64,000 nucleotides of DNA from the NCBI GenBank assembly GCA_016748015.1, contig JAAOMT010000561.1, positions 256,026 to 320,025 of the forward strand, read 5' to 3'. Each line of letters begins with the position of its first letter. Positions within the stretch are counted from its first letter, which is position 1. The position numbers and the translations under genes were made by a program. Below the pieces are notes generated by a model that did not search any database, was not told where the DNA came from, and saw nothing but the letters and a program-made list of their open reading frames with translations. This document shows, one piece after another, positions 11,951-23,274 of the stretch. Source of the stretch: Geosiphon pyriformis (Eukaryota; Glomeromycota; Glomeromycetes; Archaeosporales; Geosiphonaceae).

Positions 11951-12025
11951 GCCATTCGTCCTCCCTTCCTGTCCTTCCTCTCTCTCTTTGTTATGTAACT
12001 TTTTCAAGGTGAGTTTCGCTGGAAG

Positions 12026-13778
12026 GTCTATCAGGTGTTCAACGAAAGTTTCTTCTTAACAATAGAAAAGGAATGTTTCTAACAAACCCCTTGCGGCACA
12101 CCAGATAATTGAAGGTCTATCAGGTGTTCAACAAAGTTGGCCGTGTTCTTAACGATAGAAGAGGAATGTTTTTAACAAACCCCTTGCGGCACGCCAGATG
12201 ATTGAAATCTATCGGGTGATCAGCGAAAGTTGGCCGTGGTCTTCTTATCGATTGAAGAGGAATGTTTACAACAAACCCCTTGCGGCACACCAGAAGATCG
12301 AAGATCTATCGGGTGATCAGCGAAAGTTGGCCGTGGTCTTCTTAACGATAGAAGAGGAATGTTTCTAACAAACCCCTTGCGGCACGCCAGATGATTGAAA
12401 TCTATCGGGTGATCAGCGAAAGTTGGCCGTGGTCTTCTTATCGATTGAAGAGGAATGTTTCTAACAAACCCCTTGCGGCACACCAGAAGATCGAAGATCT
12501 ATCGGGTGATCAGCGAAAGTTGGCCGCGGTCTTCTTAACGATAGAAGAGGAATGTTTTTAACAAACCCCTTGCGGCACGCCAGATGATTGAAATCTATCG
12601 GGTGATCAGCGAAAGTTGACCGTAGTCTTCTTATCGATTGAAGAGGAATGTTTCTAACAAACCCCTTGCGGCACACCAGAAGATCGAAGATCTATCGGGT
12701 GATCAGCGAAAGTTGGCCGTGGTCTTCTTAGCGATAGAAGAGGAATGTTTCTAACAAACCCCTTGCGGCACGCCAGATGATTGAAATCTATCGGGTGATC
12801 AGCGAAAGTTGACCGTAGTCTTCTTATCGATTGAAGAGGAATGTTTCTAACAAACCCCTTGCGGCACACCAGAAGATCGAAGATCTATCGGGTGATCAGC
12901 GAAAGTTGGCCGTGGTCTTCTTAGCGATAGAAGAGGAATGTTTCTAACAAACCCCTTGCGGCACGCCAGATGATTGAAATCTATCGGGTGATCAGCGAAA
13001 GTTGGCCGTGGTCTTCTTATCGATTGAAGAGGAATGTTTACAACAAACCCCTTGCGGCACACCAGAAGNNNNNNNNNNNNNNNNNNNNNNNNNNNNNNNN
13101 NNNNNNNNNNNNNNNNNNNNNNNNNNNNNNNNNNNNNNNNNNNNNNNNNNNNNNNNNNNNNNNNNNNNNNNNNNNNNNNNNNNNNNNNNNNNNNNNNNNN
13201 NNNNNNNNNNNNNNNNNNNNNNNNNNNNNNNNNNNNNNNNNNNNNNNNNNNNNNNNNNNNNNAACAAACCCCTTGCGGCACACCAGAAGATCGAAGATCT
13301 ATCGGGTGATCAGCGAAAGTTGGCCGTGGTCTTCTTAACGATAGAAGAGGAATGTTTCTAACAAACCCCTTGCGGCACGCCAGATGATTGAAATCTATCG
13401 GGTGATCAGCGAAAGTTGGCCGTGGTCTTCTTATCGATTGAAGAGGAATGTTTACAACAAACCCCTTGCGGCACACCAGAAGATCGAAGATCTATCGGGT
13501 GATCAGCGAAAGTTGGCCGTGGTCTTCTTAACGATAGAAGAGGAATGTTTCTAACAAACCCCTTGCGGCACACCAGATAATTGAAGGTCTATCAGGTGAT
13601 CAACGAAGTTGGCCGTGGTCTTCTTATCGATTGAAGAGGAATGTTTACAACAAACCCCTTGCGGCACACAGAAGATCGAAGATCTATCGGGTGTTCAACG
13701 AAGTTGGCCGTGGTCTTCTTAACGATAGAAGAGGAATGTTTCCAACAAATCTCTTACGGCACACCAGATGATTGAAGG
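12026..13778. repeat. Satellite array of alternating 96/97-bp units (193-bp dimers)
   Basis: Start points of 'aacaaaccccttgcgg' fall at 12081, 12174, 12270, 12367, 12463, 12560, 12656, 12753, 12849, 12946 and 13042, then again from 13263 onward. Two subtypes alternate: one reading 'acaccagaagatcgaagatc', the other 'acgccagatgattgaaatc'. Neighbouring dimers are nearly identical, while units at both ends are more divergent, the pattern left by unequal crossing-over. The array is much richer in G and C than its surroundings. Minus-strand frames appear open for 60-90 codons, but 193 is not a multiple of three, so the frame changes every dimer and no protein is supported. Each unit has a short hairpin around the TCTTC...GAAGA arms. 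Confidence 0.95.
13069..13262. other. Assembly gap (194 N) inside the satellite array
   Basis: A run of N replaces sequence within the array. The unit starts on either side are 221 bases apart (13042 to 13263), which is not a multiple of 96-97, so the gap length is not the true one and the real copy number is unknown. Confidence 1.
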
Positions 13779-13784
13779 ACTATC

Positions 13785-13880
13785 CCGTGCACATTTTTCT
13801 TCTTGATTAATCGCAAATACAAACTTGATCATGTGACAATACTCATATATACATGCTTTTTATAGACAACTTATTTACAG
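13785..13880. repeat. 'GTGCACA' flank module, copy 2
   Basis: Second copy of the module described at 11854. It joins the end of the long array to a second CT-rich stretch (about 13890-13930) and a second full GGTGAGTTTCGCTGG (about 13950). Confidence 0.85.
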
Positions 13881-13965
13881 CAAAAGGCCTTTGTCCTCCC
13901 TTCCTGCCCTTACTCTCTCTCTCTCTTTGTTCTTATGTATCTTTTTCAAGGTGAGTTTCGCTGGA

Positions 13966-14140
13966 AAGTCGGCCGTGGTCTTTTTAACGATGGAAGAGGA
14001 ATGTTTCTAACAAACCTCTTGCGGCACACCAGATGATTGAAGGTCTATCAGGTGTTCAACGAAGTTGGCCGTGGTCTTCTTAACGATAGAAGAGGAATGT
14101 TTCCAACAAACCCCTTACGGCACACCAGATTATTAAATGT
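13966..14140. repeat. Short outlying block of the satellite (about two units)
   Basis: Two 'aacaaac(c)ctctt/cccctta' unit starts at about 14007 and 14105 with the same 'aagttggccgtggtcttctt' text. The block sits after its own CT tract and GGTGAGTTTCGCTGG motif and before a third GTGCACA module, copying the layout of the long array in miniature. Confidence 0.85.
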
Positions 14141-14146
14141 CTATCG

Positions 14147-14235
14147 CGTGCACATTTTTCTTCTTGATTAATCGCAAATACAAACTTGATCATGTGACAA
14201 TACTCATATATTCATGTTTTTTATAGATGACAAAA
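14147..14235. repeat. 'GTGCACA' flank module, copy 3
   Basis: Third copy of the module at 11854; similarity stops after 'tttttatagatgac', where ordinary AT-rich sequence begins. Confidence 0.8.
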
Positions 14236-14479
14236 TTCGTTGAAACCTTGAAAGCATTTAAAGTAATTTTGAAAAGTTTTTAGCCCTTCTTTATTTCTGT
14301 AATGTTTTATTATGTACAATATTTAAAGAATTATATAATAAAACTTGTAATTAGATAATAACTAATAATAAAGCTCTAAATAAAATTTTAATTTAACTAA
14401 TAAATAAATTTTTGTAAATTTAAATTCGTTTTATAAGAGACATATGTCGTTTGTATATTGTAATGATAAAATTAGCTTG

Positions 14480-15050
14480 AGATTGTGTTAAAAGCTAGCC
14501 ACCTTACAAACCCAAAGCTGTAAAATAGTTTCATACGTTGATCTTTAATGGTATTTCATAGGCCGGAATAATTTTTTTCGTCCAGAAAACTGTCAAACTT
14601 TTAATGTTGGGTGGTTTAGATGAAATGTTCTGTTGTCTGAAAATACAACTCAATTCCAGTCAAAACCTTTATGATTTTTAGCCCACCGCAAGCAATTTTT
14701 TTATGTTTGTCAGTGAGTAAAGGTTTGGAAAGCTTAGCTATATTTAGCTTTACCTTCACATTAACGTTGTTGAATAGGGTCTATACTAATGTTAAACTTT
14801 CGTTTTTCATTTCCCGTTGTATATCAGTGGTGGTTAGATGAATTTTTTTTTACAAGTTATACAATGTTTAAGGGCCATGATTCGATTTCGACCAGCTTTT
14901 GGTTGATCACTTAGGTCTTTTGTTTCCCCCACCTTTTTACCCAATGAAGTGCTGTAGACTTACAGCAATGGATATACTTTGCTGCGGCTATTAATCCAAA
15001 TTTCGGGGCCTTTGGGATGTTTATTTGAAAAAACGATTTTCTATCCCTTG
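14480..15050 (-). mobile_element. Tc1/mariner transposase relic 1 (N-terminal and first DDE part)
   Basis: Minus-strand translation with frame changes gives a Tc1 helix-turn-helix region (about 14920-15025: STALHWVKRWGK, then DLSDQPKAGRNRI, the usual linker to the second DNA-binding domain), then KPLLTDKHKK (about 14690-14740), and HKGFDWN-stop-VVFSDNRTFHLNHP (about 14600-14670), where the D of FSD fits the first catalytic Asp. HPTLKVxQFSGRKKLFRP follows. Many frameshifts and stops are present, and the second Asp and the Glu of the DD34E triad are not found downstream, so the copy is truncated. No terminal inverted repeats or TA target duplication were confirmed. Confidence 0.82.
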
Positions 15051-15454
15051 TGTATTGGAAGAGAAATTTTGCGTCATAGAACTTGATGATTATAAAATAC
15101 CTGATATTAATCTATAAAAGGTATGAATGATCAGCAAAGATGTCATTTTTCATCTTGGAAAATCTTAGCTCCAAATTTGTTCTACAAAGAATCGGATACT
15201 TTTGGTTACCTGACATCAATATTATAATCCGGTTATCCTGAAGCAATAAAAAGGTCAATTGTTCTTTAAACAAATTTCATATATTGGTGTCAAAGTAAAA
15301 CATGTTGCATGACAATATATCTTTTTGTTTTGAAAATTTTGGATCCATTTGTCAGCTAGAAATATGTAAATTTGAGAATTTTATCTTTGAGATGTGATAT
15401 AAAAATAAGGTAAAAAGCTATCCAGGAATTCAACCATATATAAAAAAGGGAAGG

Positions 15455-15476
15455 AAATTTTATCATGATAAAATTT
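15455..15476. repeat. Perfect 22-base palindrome
   Basis: The 22 bases are identical to their own reverse complement, centred on ATCATGAT. It lies ~400 bases upstream (in minus-strand sense) of the first Tc1 relic and could be a joined pair of terminal repeats, a protein site or chance in AT-rich DNA. Confidence 0.5.
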
Positions 15477-15839
15477 TCAACGCCCACTTTAGAGGTTGTA
15501 AAAAAAAGCAGCATTAAATCGATTTCCGAACAATAAAAAATTATTAGATAATAAATTTAACATATTGTAATTAATAAGATTAATATTCTATTTCAAAATT
15601 TTGGTGGTAAATTCTAAATAAGTTCATGAGAAAAAACAAGGATAATAGACAAATACTGAGATTATTAACCTTAAATAATAAAAGATACTTTCCAATTCAT
15701 TCCACAAAATTCTACTTAATCAAGTCGGATTTAAAAATAAAATTTATAACTTTGGGATCTTGGCTGAGATTGCATATCTTGGCTACAATCTGGATTTAAA
15801 TAATATGAACTATTTAAAAAAGTTTGACAATAAAATTAA

Positions 15840-16130
15840 TGCAAAAAATATTTTATTAACTTGAGAGGGCTCTTGGATAAAGCATAATTAAGCCAAAGAC
15901 AGACAATTTTTGTTTTATTTTCTTTTCAAGAAATTAAAAAGATCTCTTCATTACTTGTTGATCAAGAATGGTTTGAAGATATTAAGCAAATAATAAATTT
16001 TATTCTGGAAATAATTTTTCACTATATTAAAGACCACCACCAAAATTCGAATTGAATGGATTTATATTTGTTGTTAGCTATTGTAGAAAGTACACTTAAT
16101 TTTCCAAATTTAAATTGATAATCTATTTTT
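15840..16130 (+). pseudogene. Unrecognised degraded coding-like stretch
   Basis: On the plus strand a frame reads ...FSFQEIKKISSLLVDQ, EWFEDIKQIINFILEIIFHY, IKDHHQNSN-stop-MDLYLL before stops accumulate. The composition differs from the surrounding low-complexity frames and resembles real protein, but no family was recognised and no start or splice sites are clear. Confidence 0.25.
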
Positions 16131-16199
16131 TATCAAACTCTTTAGCTTTTAAAATTATTCATTTCTCTTTTATTCTATACAGTATATGATACTGTAAGA

Positions 16200-19100
16200 A
16201 ACCAACAGTAAATTATCATTGGTGCAATATATAACATGGCTAATAATCTTTAGAGCACCAAAAGTTAGAAATTCAGTATTCACCCAATTACTTAAATAAA
16301 ATTAAAATTACCAACTACTATTTTATACCATATATCTAATTTTTCTCTTAAAATTACAGAAGAGCATTTAATAGAATAGAAATTTAAATAAAGTCTGAAA
16401 CTAATTGTGAATATAAATAAGAAAAATTTAATATTTATAAATGTAAAAAAGACAAATTTAACGTTTATAGATGTCAAGATTATTGTGTTTTGCCAAGAGT
16501 TTTATAAATTCAAAAAACCTTTTAAGATATTTTAATTCATAAATTTTTTTATTTTTTATGGTTTAGATCTAAAATTTTAATTTAATAGTGAACCGCTTTT
16601 TGTATTAAAATACAAAATTACGAAAAATTTCATCTTTTATATTCAAAAATCATTTCTTGTTGATTAAATCAAAATTTTTAGTTTAAAAAAAGAATACCAA
16701 AAGCTATATTAACACACATATTCCTGTTAAAATAATTTTTAATTTTTTATTATTATCTCTTTTATTAACTAGATTTTCTATTTATAAATTGAGCTGGTTA
16801 TAATAACTAAAAACAAAGATAAATAAAAGTTTGAAATATTTTTAATTGTTATTCAAAAATATTATTTTAATATGAATAAAAATAACAGTTTGAGATGTCA
16901 ATATAACCAGTTAATCAATATTTGAAAAAAAATAGTATAATTAAAAGGTTTTTTTATAGAAATCTTTATATATACTATTTTAATTATTGGCTTAATTGTA
17001 GAAATATATGTTAACTAATTGTGAAATTTCATATTAAACTTTTTTTTATTGACATTTGTAATCTATTTTTTATATTTTAGTAAAATAATTATTCAAGTTT
17101 TACTAAAAATAAAAAACTGTATTTAAATATTATATATTAGTTTTTTATAATAATATATATATATTTGCTTTTTAATTCTATTCATTACAATAATATATTC
17201 AATAAGTTTATTTAAAAATAATGTTTTGAAGTTTTTTTTAAGTTCTTTTTGTTAATAAAAAAAACTAGAAAATAAAAACTAGTTTTATTAAAATTTATTT
17301 TGTTATTTTTTGAGAAAAAAATAGTTTTATTGTATAAAAAATTTCAAAAAAAATATCTTATTAATTTTTTATTATTGTTTAATATTAAAAATTTTTAAAA
17401 TTATTAATAAACTATTATTATTTAAAAATACTTGAATTAATTATAATATTTTATATTGATCATCTAAAAATTTTCAGTTAAAATGACCTTAATAATAAAT
17501 AGTAAATAACAAAAATTTATTAAAATTGATAATAAATAAACTGTTTGAAATTAAATTAATTTTTTTTAATAATTTTATTATATATTAATAAAATTTTATT
17601 TCTATATAAATTAAGTAAATATAAAAAAATTATTAATAAATATGATAAGCTTTCATATACAAAAATATTGAGAATCTTAAAAAAAAAATTCTAATAACTT
17701 TTTTAGTATTACAAAAATAATATCTGTTACTTAATAGTCAATTATTATAAATATCTTTATTAATTATGCTAAATTATATCTTTTTATCTCTTTTTTTATT
17801 AAACTACTTTTTTTTTACTGTTCTTTATTTTTATAAAACATAAATAAAAAACTATCAATTATTAATTTTTTATTATCTAATTTTAAAATTTAATTTTAGT
17901 TATTTGGCAATTAATTTTTTATTCTGTATTTATTATTTATTTGTTTATTATTATTAAGTTGTTAATAATATTGGTAATTTGAATTTGGTGCTTTTTAAAT
18001 TTGTAAATTATTATTTGTATTGATTATAAATATTTATATTAATAAGTTAATAGATTTAAGTAATTTTGTTTTGATTATAAATGTTTATGTTTATTAATTA
18101 ATAAATATTGGTAATTTTATACTAATTATAAATATTTATATTCGTGAATTAATATTTTGTTATTAAATAAACAAAAAACAAGAATAAATTATATTAGACA
18201 TAGCAATATTATTATTTTTTTGATATAATTATCTATATATAAAATAAAATTTGCTTAAAAAACTTATTAATAATTACATATTTGTAATTTATATAAATAC
18301 AAAAATATAAAAATAAATTAATTAAACTTTTTTAGTATAATTAATTTAAAAATAATCTTTCAAGTTTTTAATATATAGTCTTTAAATATGTTTTTAATAT
18401 AAATTGTAAACAAAATATTATTTTTATTATTATGTGTTAGGTGGCGTTTGGGCCTCATTCGTAAATAATAATAAAAATTATTAATTAAGAAATCTTTTTG
18501 ATAATTAAAATACTTATGTAGATTTTTATAACTCATTTATCCTAAAATAGCTAAATATATTTAATATAAGAAATAAAATTCATATTTTTTAAATCATAAA
18601 ACAAATAAAAAAGCAAAATAAATACTTATAATAAAATTAGTTATTAAAAACATAGATATTTATATCTTATAACAGAAAAAACCAATACATTAAACAAAAT
18701 AATTTAGATAATTACAGCATAAAAGAAAATAATATTCATATTTTATAGCTAAAAAAAATTAAAAAATACAATAAAAAACTTTTTTAAATATTAAAAAGTT
18801 TTATATTAAATATAATAATAATAAACAATATTACTTTAGTATAATAAATGTTTTCTTTTTACTTTTTTTAATTATAAAGTTTAATTTAATATTTGAAACT
18901 ATTAATTTTTTGGCATTATATTGATATTTTTTTTTGTAGTTTTAATATTAATAAAAACAACTTTTTATTGTATTATAAAAATATCAGTTTTTTAAAAAAT
19001 TTTTTATTAATATAAAAATAATTCTTATAGTTTTTAGGTTTATTATGCTGATATGTATAATTAAATTATAATAAATTGTATAAAAAATTAAAATTTTTTC

Positions 19101-21150
19101 TAATTAAGTTATTTTTTTTTTGAATTAATGTATTAAAATAAATGGTTAAAGAGTATATCATTTTTCTATAATCAGTTTTTGATCTTTAACAAATTTAGAG
19201 TTACAGAAACAGAAAATTATTTTTTTAAAAAAATTTAATAATAATAACAAATTATAAAAGGGAAACATCTTAAAAAAAATTAAATAAATCTGTTAAATAA
19301 TATGTATTGCTAAAATTTATATTTTATATGTATATTATTTAAAATTTAAATTTATATTATTAAACATTAACAATTTTTTTAATGAAAAATTTTATATTTT
19401 AATTTCAGTATAAAACTTTTCTATTTATGATGCAAAGAATAGGTTGATTAAATATTCAAAATTCTTATTAGTAAATTTTTATAACTAGTATTTTTAATAT
19501 CAATTCAATTTAAAACAAATAATTATTAAAAATTTTATTTGCAGATTTTACTATACATTGAAATTTTTTTTTAAAGTATAATTTTAGTTTTAAAATTACT
19601 TTGGCATTGATGTTATATAATTTTGACTGATAAAATATTTATTTTTATTAAAAAAATAATTTTTGAATTATAAAAAAATACTTAGCAAGTTTTCTTGTTT
19701 CTAGTTTTGGTGTTATTATCACATGCTTTTAATTCATATATTATAGTTATAAAATAAAAAATTAATATATAATATAAATTAAATTATATCATAAATAATC
19801 TCTATACCATGTAAAGCTTATTAATTTTATATTTGAAGATTTTAAAAATTTTTTTAATGAATTTGACCTTATTTTTTTGAAATTTTAATTTTTGAAAAAA
19901 CTTTTAAATTTTAAATTTTATCTGAAAAATTTATTAATTATAAGCTTAATAATTGTATTTTAATCCATAAATATTAATTTATAAAAATATGTATCAGATT
20001 ATTTTTTTATAATTTGATTTTATAAATATGTCCATAATACAAAATAGTAAATATAAAAGAATAGCAAATATAAAGTTATTTAATTTAAAATTAATTAATA
20101 TGATTATTCACAATAAAAAATAAAATATAAAGCTGAGTTTCATTGCTATTGTTACTTAATTTATGACACTTATTAATTTTTAATCTAGCAACAACAAAAA
20201 ATAATATTTTTGTTATAAGTTGAAAACAAGTTAAAAAAATAAATAAAATAAGGAACTTAAAAACTTAAAAAAAAAGCAAACTAAATATATAAGTAATTCA
20301 ATTAAAAAAGCAATTGTTATATATTAATTTATCAAAAAAAAATTGAATTAATTATTAATTTGTTAACTAATTGTTAATATATATATGAATATTACTTTTT
20401 TTCACTTTCCAATTAACTCACAAGTCTTTCTTTGAATAATTTGTTTTTTATTTTTATTTGTTAGAATTAGTTTAAAAAGAAAAAAACTTGTTGCATTGAA
20501 TTTTAAAATTGTTTATTGAGATATAAAGTTATTATTTTATTGATAATTACAAACTATTTTTATTTTTTTTATTTTTTTGAAATTAATATTTCAAAATTGT
20601 TTTTTTAATTAAATTACCTACAAATTCAATTTGCTTTTTATTTTAAGCGAATTCCAAATTAATTTTATTAATTTTTATTAATTTGTTACATTAACTCATA
20701 AAATTATAATTTATAAAAGCAAAACCTTTATTTTTTAAGCTAAATTTAATAATAATATTAAAATTTATGATAATTAATTTTACACAAAGATTTTATAAAT
20801 TTAATTTGAATATTATAAAATAGTATTAGGGTTTATAAAGTCTTATTTATATATTTAATAAAAAGAACTAAGGACCAATTAAGTGACAGAGTCAATATTT
20901 TATTCAACAAAAAATTCATTGATTAAATCAAAAATTTGGTTAAAAATATATAAAATATAAATGGCTAATACATAATTAAATATAATTAAGATAATTAAGT
21001 ATGGATGTCAACTAACAACATATTGAAAACAAAATCATCAAATTGGCTTTAAAAAGTTAAAAAATATGACGAATGAATATATAGTGTGACAAAAAAAATC
21101 AACTTTGCAAATAGATCACAGTTTCACACGGAATCTTATAATTAATATAT
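16200..21150. other. AT desert 1, no genes seen
   Basis: Nearly 5 kb of very AT-rich DNA with homopolymer A and T runs, no supported gene and no recognised element. The plus strand carries more G than C in much of it; in 17941-18060, counted by hand, there are about 15 G and 1 C. Confidence 0.7.
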
Positions 21151-21189
21151 TGTTAGGAAGGCTAAAAGCCACTGATTTTATTACTATAA

Positions 21190-21790
21190 AATTTAACGTG
21201 CATTTCGTTCGCCTTTACTCTTGATAATCAATTCATAACGCCGCAACATTGAATTTACTAAACTGTATAGCATGGTTTTCGCATCCATATTTTGTGGCAT
21301 TCACGTTTAGCGATTGCCCACAGATTTTCAATAAAATTTAGATCCAAACTACTGGACAGCCAGTCAATAACTTGAAGTATATTTTCTGCAAGAAACACCT
21401 TAGCTACTCGACCTGTATGCTTAGAATCATTATCTTATTGAATGCACCCCTTCTTCCCAAGTATTCTATTAACTTTTCTGATATTTTGTTGCAAAATTGC
21501 AATATAAAACTTAGCACGCATAATATGCCAAACAAGTAAACTGCTGTTTTTCTTCATACTATACAAATATTTTGTAGGATCTTTTCATCTTGGCCAAATT
21601 GGCTGTTTTCCCTTGTACCAATGTTGATTTCTGTTTGGGAACAGTTGAAATGCTGCTTTATCAGAAACTAAGGGTTTTCCAGTTACCATTAAGATAAAAT
21701 TTTCCCCATTCAACACATTCTTGCCTTTGAATTTGCCCGAGCATTTGCGTAGTGATTCGTAAGTTTTTCATATATCCAACTAATTTTTAA
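21190..21790 (-). mobile_element. Tc1/mariner transposase relic 2 (DD34E catalytic domain)
   Basis: Minus-strand translation gives PLVSDKAAFQLFPNRNQHW (about 21610-21670; first catalytic Asp in VSD), KNSSLLVWHIMRAKFYIAIL, then GCIQ-stop-DNDSKHTGRVA (about 21405-21446; second Asp in DND) and WLSSSLDLNFIENLWAIA (about 21310-21365; catalytic Glu in IENLW). Thirty-four residues separate the second Asp from the Glu, the DD34E spacing of Tc1 transposases. A stop next to the DND motif and a TGA after IWPR show that it is dead. The sequence is less scrambled than relic 1, suggesting a younger insertion. Terminal repeats were not identified. Confidence 0.88.
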
Positions 21791-21799
21791 ATGTCTCTC

Positions 21800-23200
21800 A
21801 ATTGTGTGATTGGAAAGATAAGAATTTTATCAACATGTTGACCCTACTTTTCTCAATATATGTTCATAATTTCTCTACGATGACTATAACCGCCTTTGTG
21901 CTCAATCCTTTTTATTTTCTCCAACCTTTTGACATTCTATAGTAAGTAGTTTAGTGATTTTAGTTTGGAGATCAGCTTTTGCTTGCTACATTCTTTGACT
22001 GACAGATTCATTTCTAATGGCAATCTTATTGAATAAAAAAAAAAAAAGTTATATATGTAGTAACTTTAAGTTTTTTTCTCACAGATTATATAACTTAGAA
22101 GAGCTATTAAACAGATTTTTAATTGGTTCTTGATCAAATATATATTTTTAAAACTTCATTTTATTTAAACATTCGAAATAAAAAGAAGCAGTTTAAAAAT
22201 ATCATTGCAAAAACATACAAAAAAACAAGAAATGAAATAATGAAAAAAATGGATTCAAAAAAATCCTAATGAATAATAGACATGAATATTGAAACTGAAA
22301 ACATAAAGAATAACATCTAATATTGAATTTTAATAATGCCAATTCAGGCATAATGCTATATCAGCTGTACTTCAGCTTATTATTTTACATAAATTCTTAT
22401 TCAATATTTGATTTGAAAATTAATAGGCAATATAAATTAGAATTTTAAAATAAATATTTATATATTATTTCACATTGTTTTTTTACATTAGAAATTTTAA
22501 TTTTAATATTATAAAAATTTAAAGTAGTCATCACGAATATTTAAATTCACAATTTTTAATTACATATAAAAAAAATTTATTAATTCACAATTTAATAATT
22601 ATTGTATGAAATTTAAAAAAATATTTTTTATTTATAGTAATTAAAAATATTATACAAATCATGAATAATAAATTATTAAGCATGATATATTTACATCAAA
22701 ATCTATATAATGTGTAAGTTATAAGAAGACATATAAAGCTGTAAGTTATTAAATGAACCATAAATACGAACATTCTTTTTGCGCCTATACAAAAGCTTTT
22801 TTAACATTTTACGTTATGCTAAATTTAATGAATTTAATGAATTTATTTTGTTTATTCACATCGAAATTTCTTTAGTTAAATTTTATTTGTGCATAGTATT
22901 TAGCACAGCTTTTATAATCTTATTTTCAAAGAAATGTAGGTGATTTCTGGTGGATTTTGATTTGAATAAAGAAAACTTCTAAAAAATACTAATATGTTGT
23001 TGTATGATAAGTGTTTTTGGAATATTATCCTTGTTCCTCAAAAATGCAATTTAGCTTACAGTGGGAATCTCTTGAAACTTCGAAATAAAATTAGTTTTAA
23101 TGGACTTATGGTTTATAAATGTTTTTTGTTAAAGAACTTTAAACGATATTAAATGATAAGGGAATTATTACCTTTTTAAAAAATTTCCTGCAGCAGGTTG
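21800..23200. other. AT-rich spacer between Tc1 relic 2 and BTB-TLDc copy 3
   Basis: No gene is recognised. The final ~100 bases (from about 23150) match the 5' flank of the intact BTB-TLDc gene ('taaatgataa(a/g)g', 'tttcctgcag'), so the duplicated block begins upstream of the start codon. Confidence 0.45.
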
Positions 23201-23274
23201 TAACCAATGCATATTAATATTAATATAAAATTAAAATACCATTCTTTTTAAAATCAACTTTTAATATCTTATCA

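Noticed and set aside
12220-13476. Repeated open minus-strand frames in the satellite (CRKGFV...)
   Set aside because: The 193-bp period changes frame each dimer, long parts run through N, and neither a start nor a domain is conserved.
12026-13778. CRISPR-like array
   Set aside because: The units are near-identical over their whole 96-97 bases, so there are no unique spacers, and the host is eukaryotic; this is a satellite.
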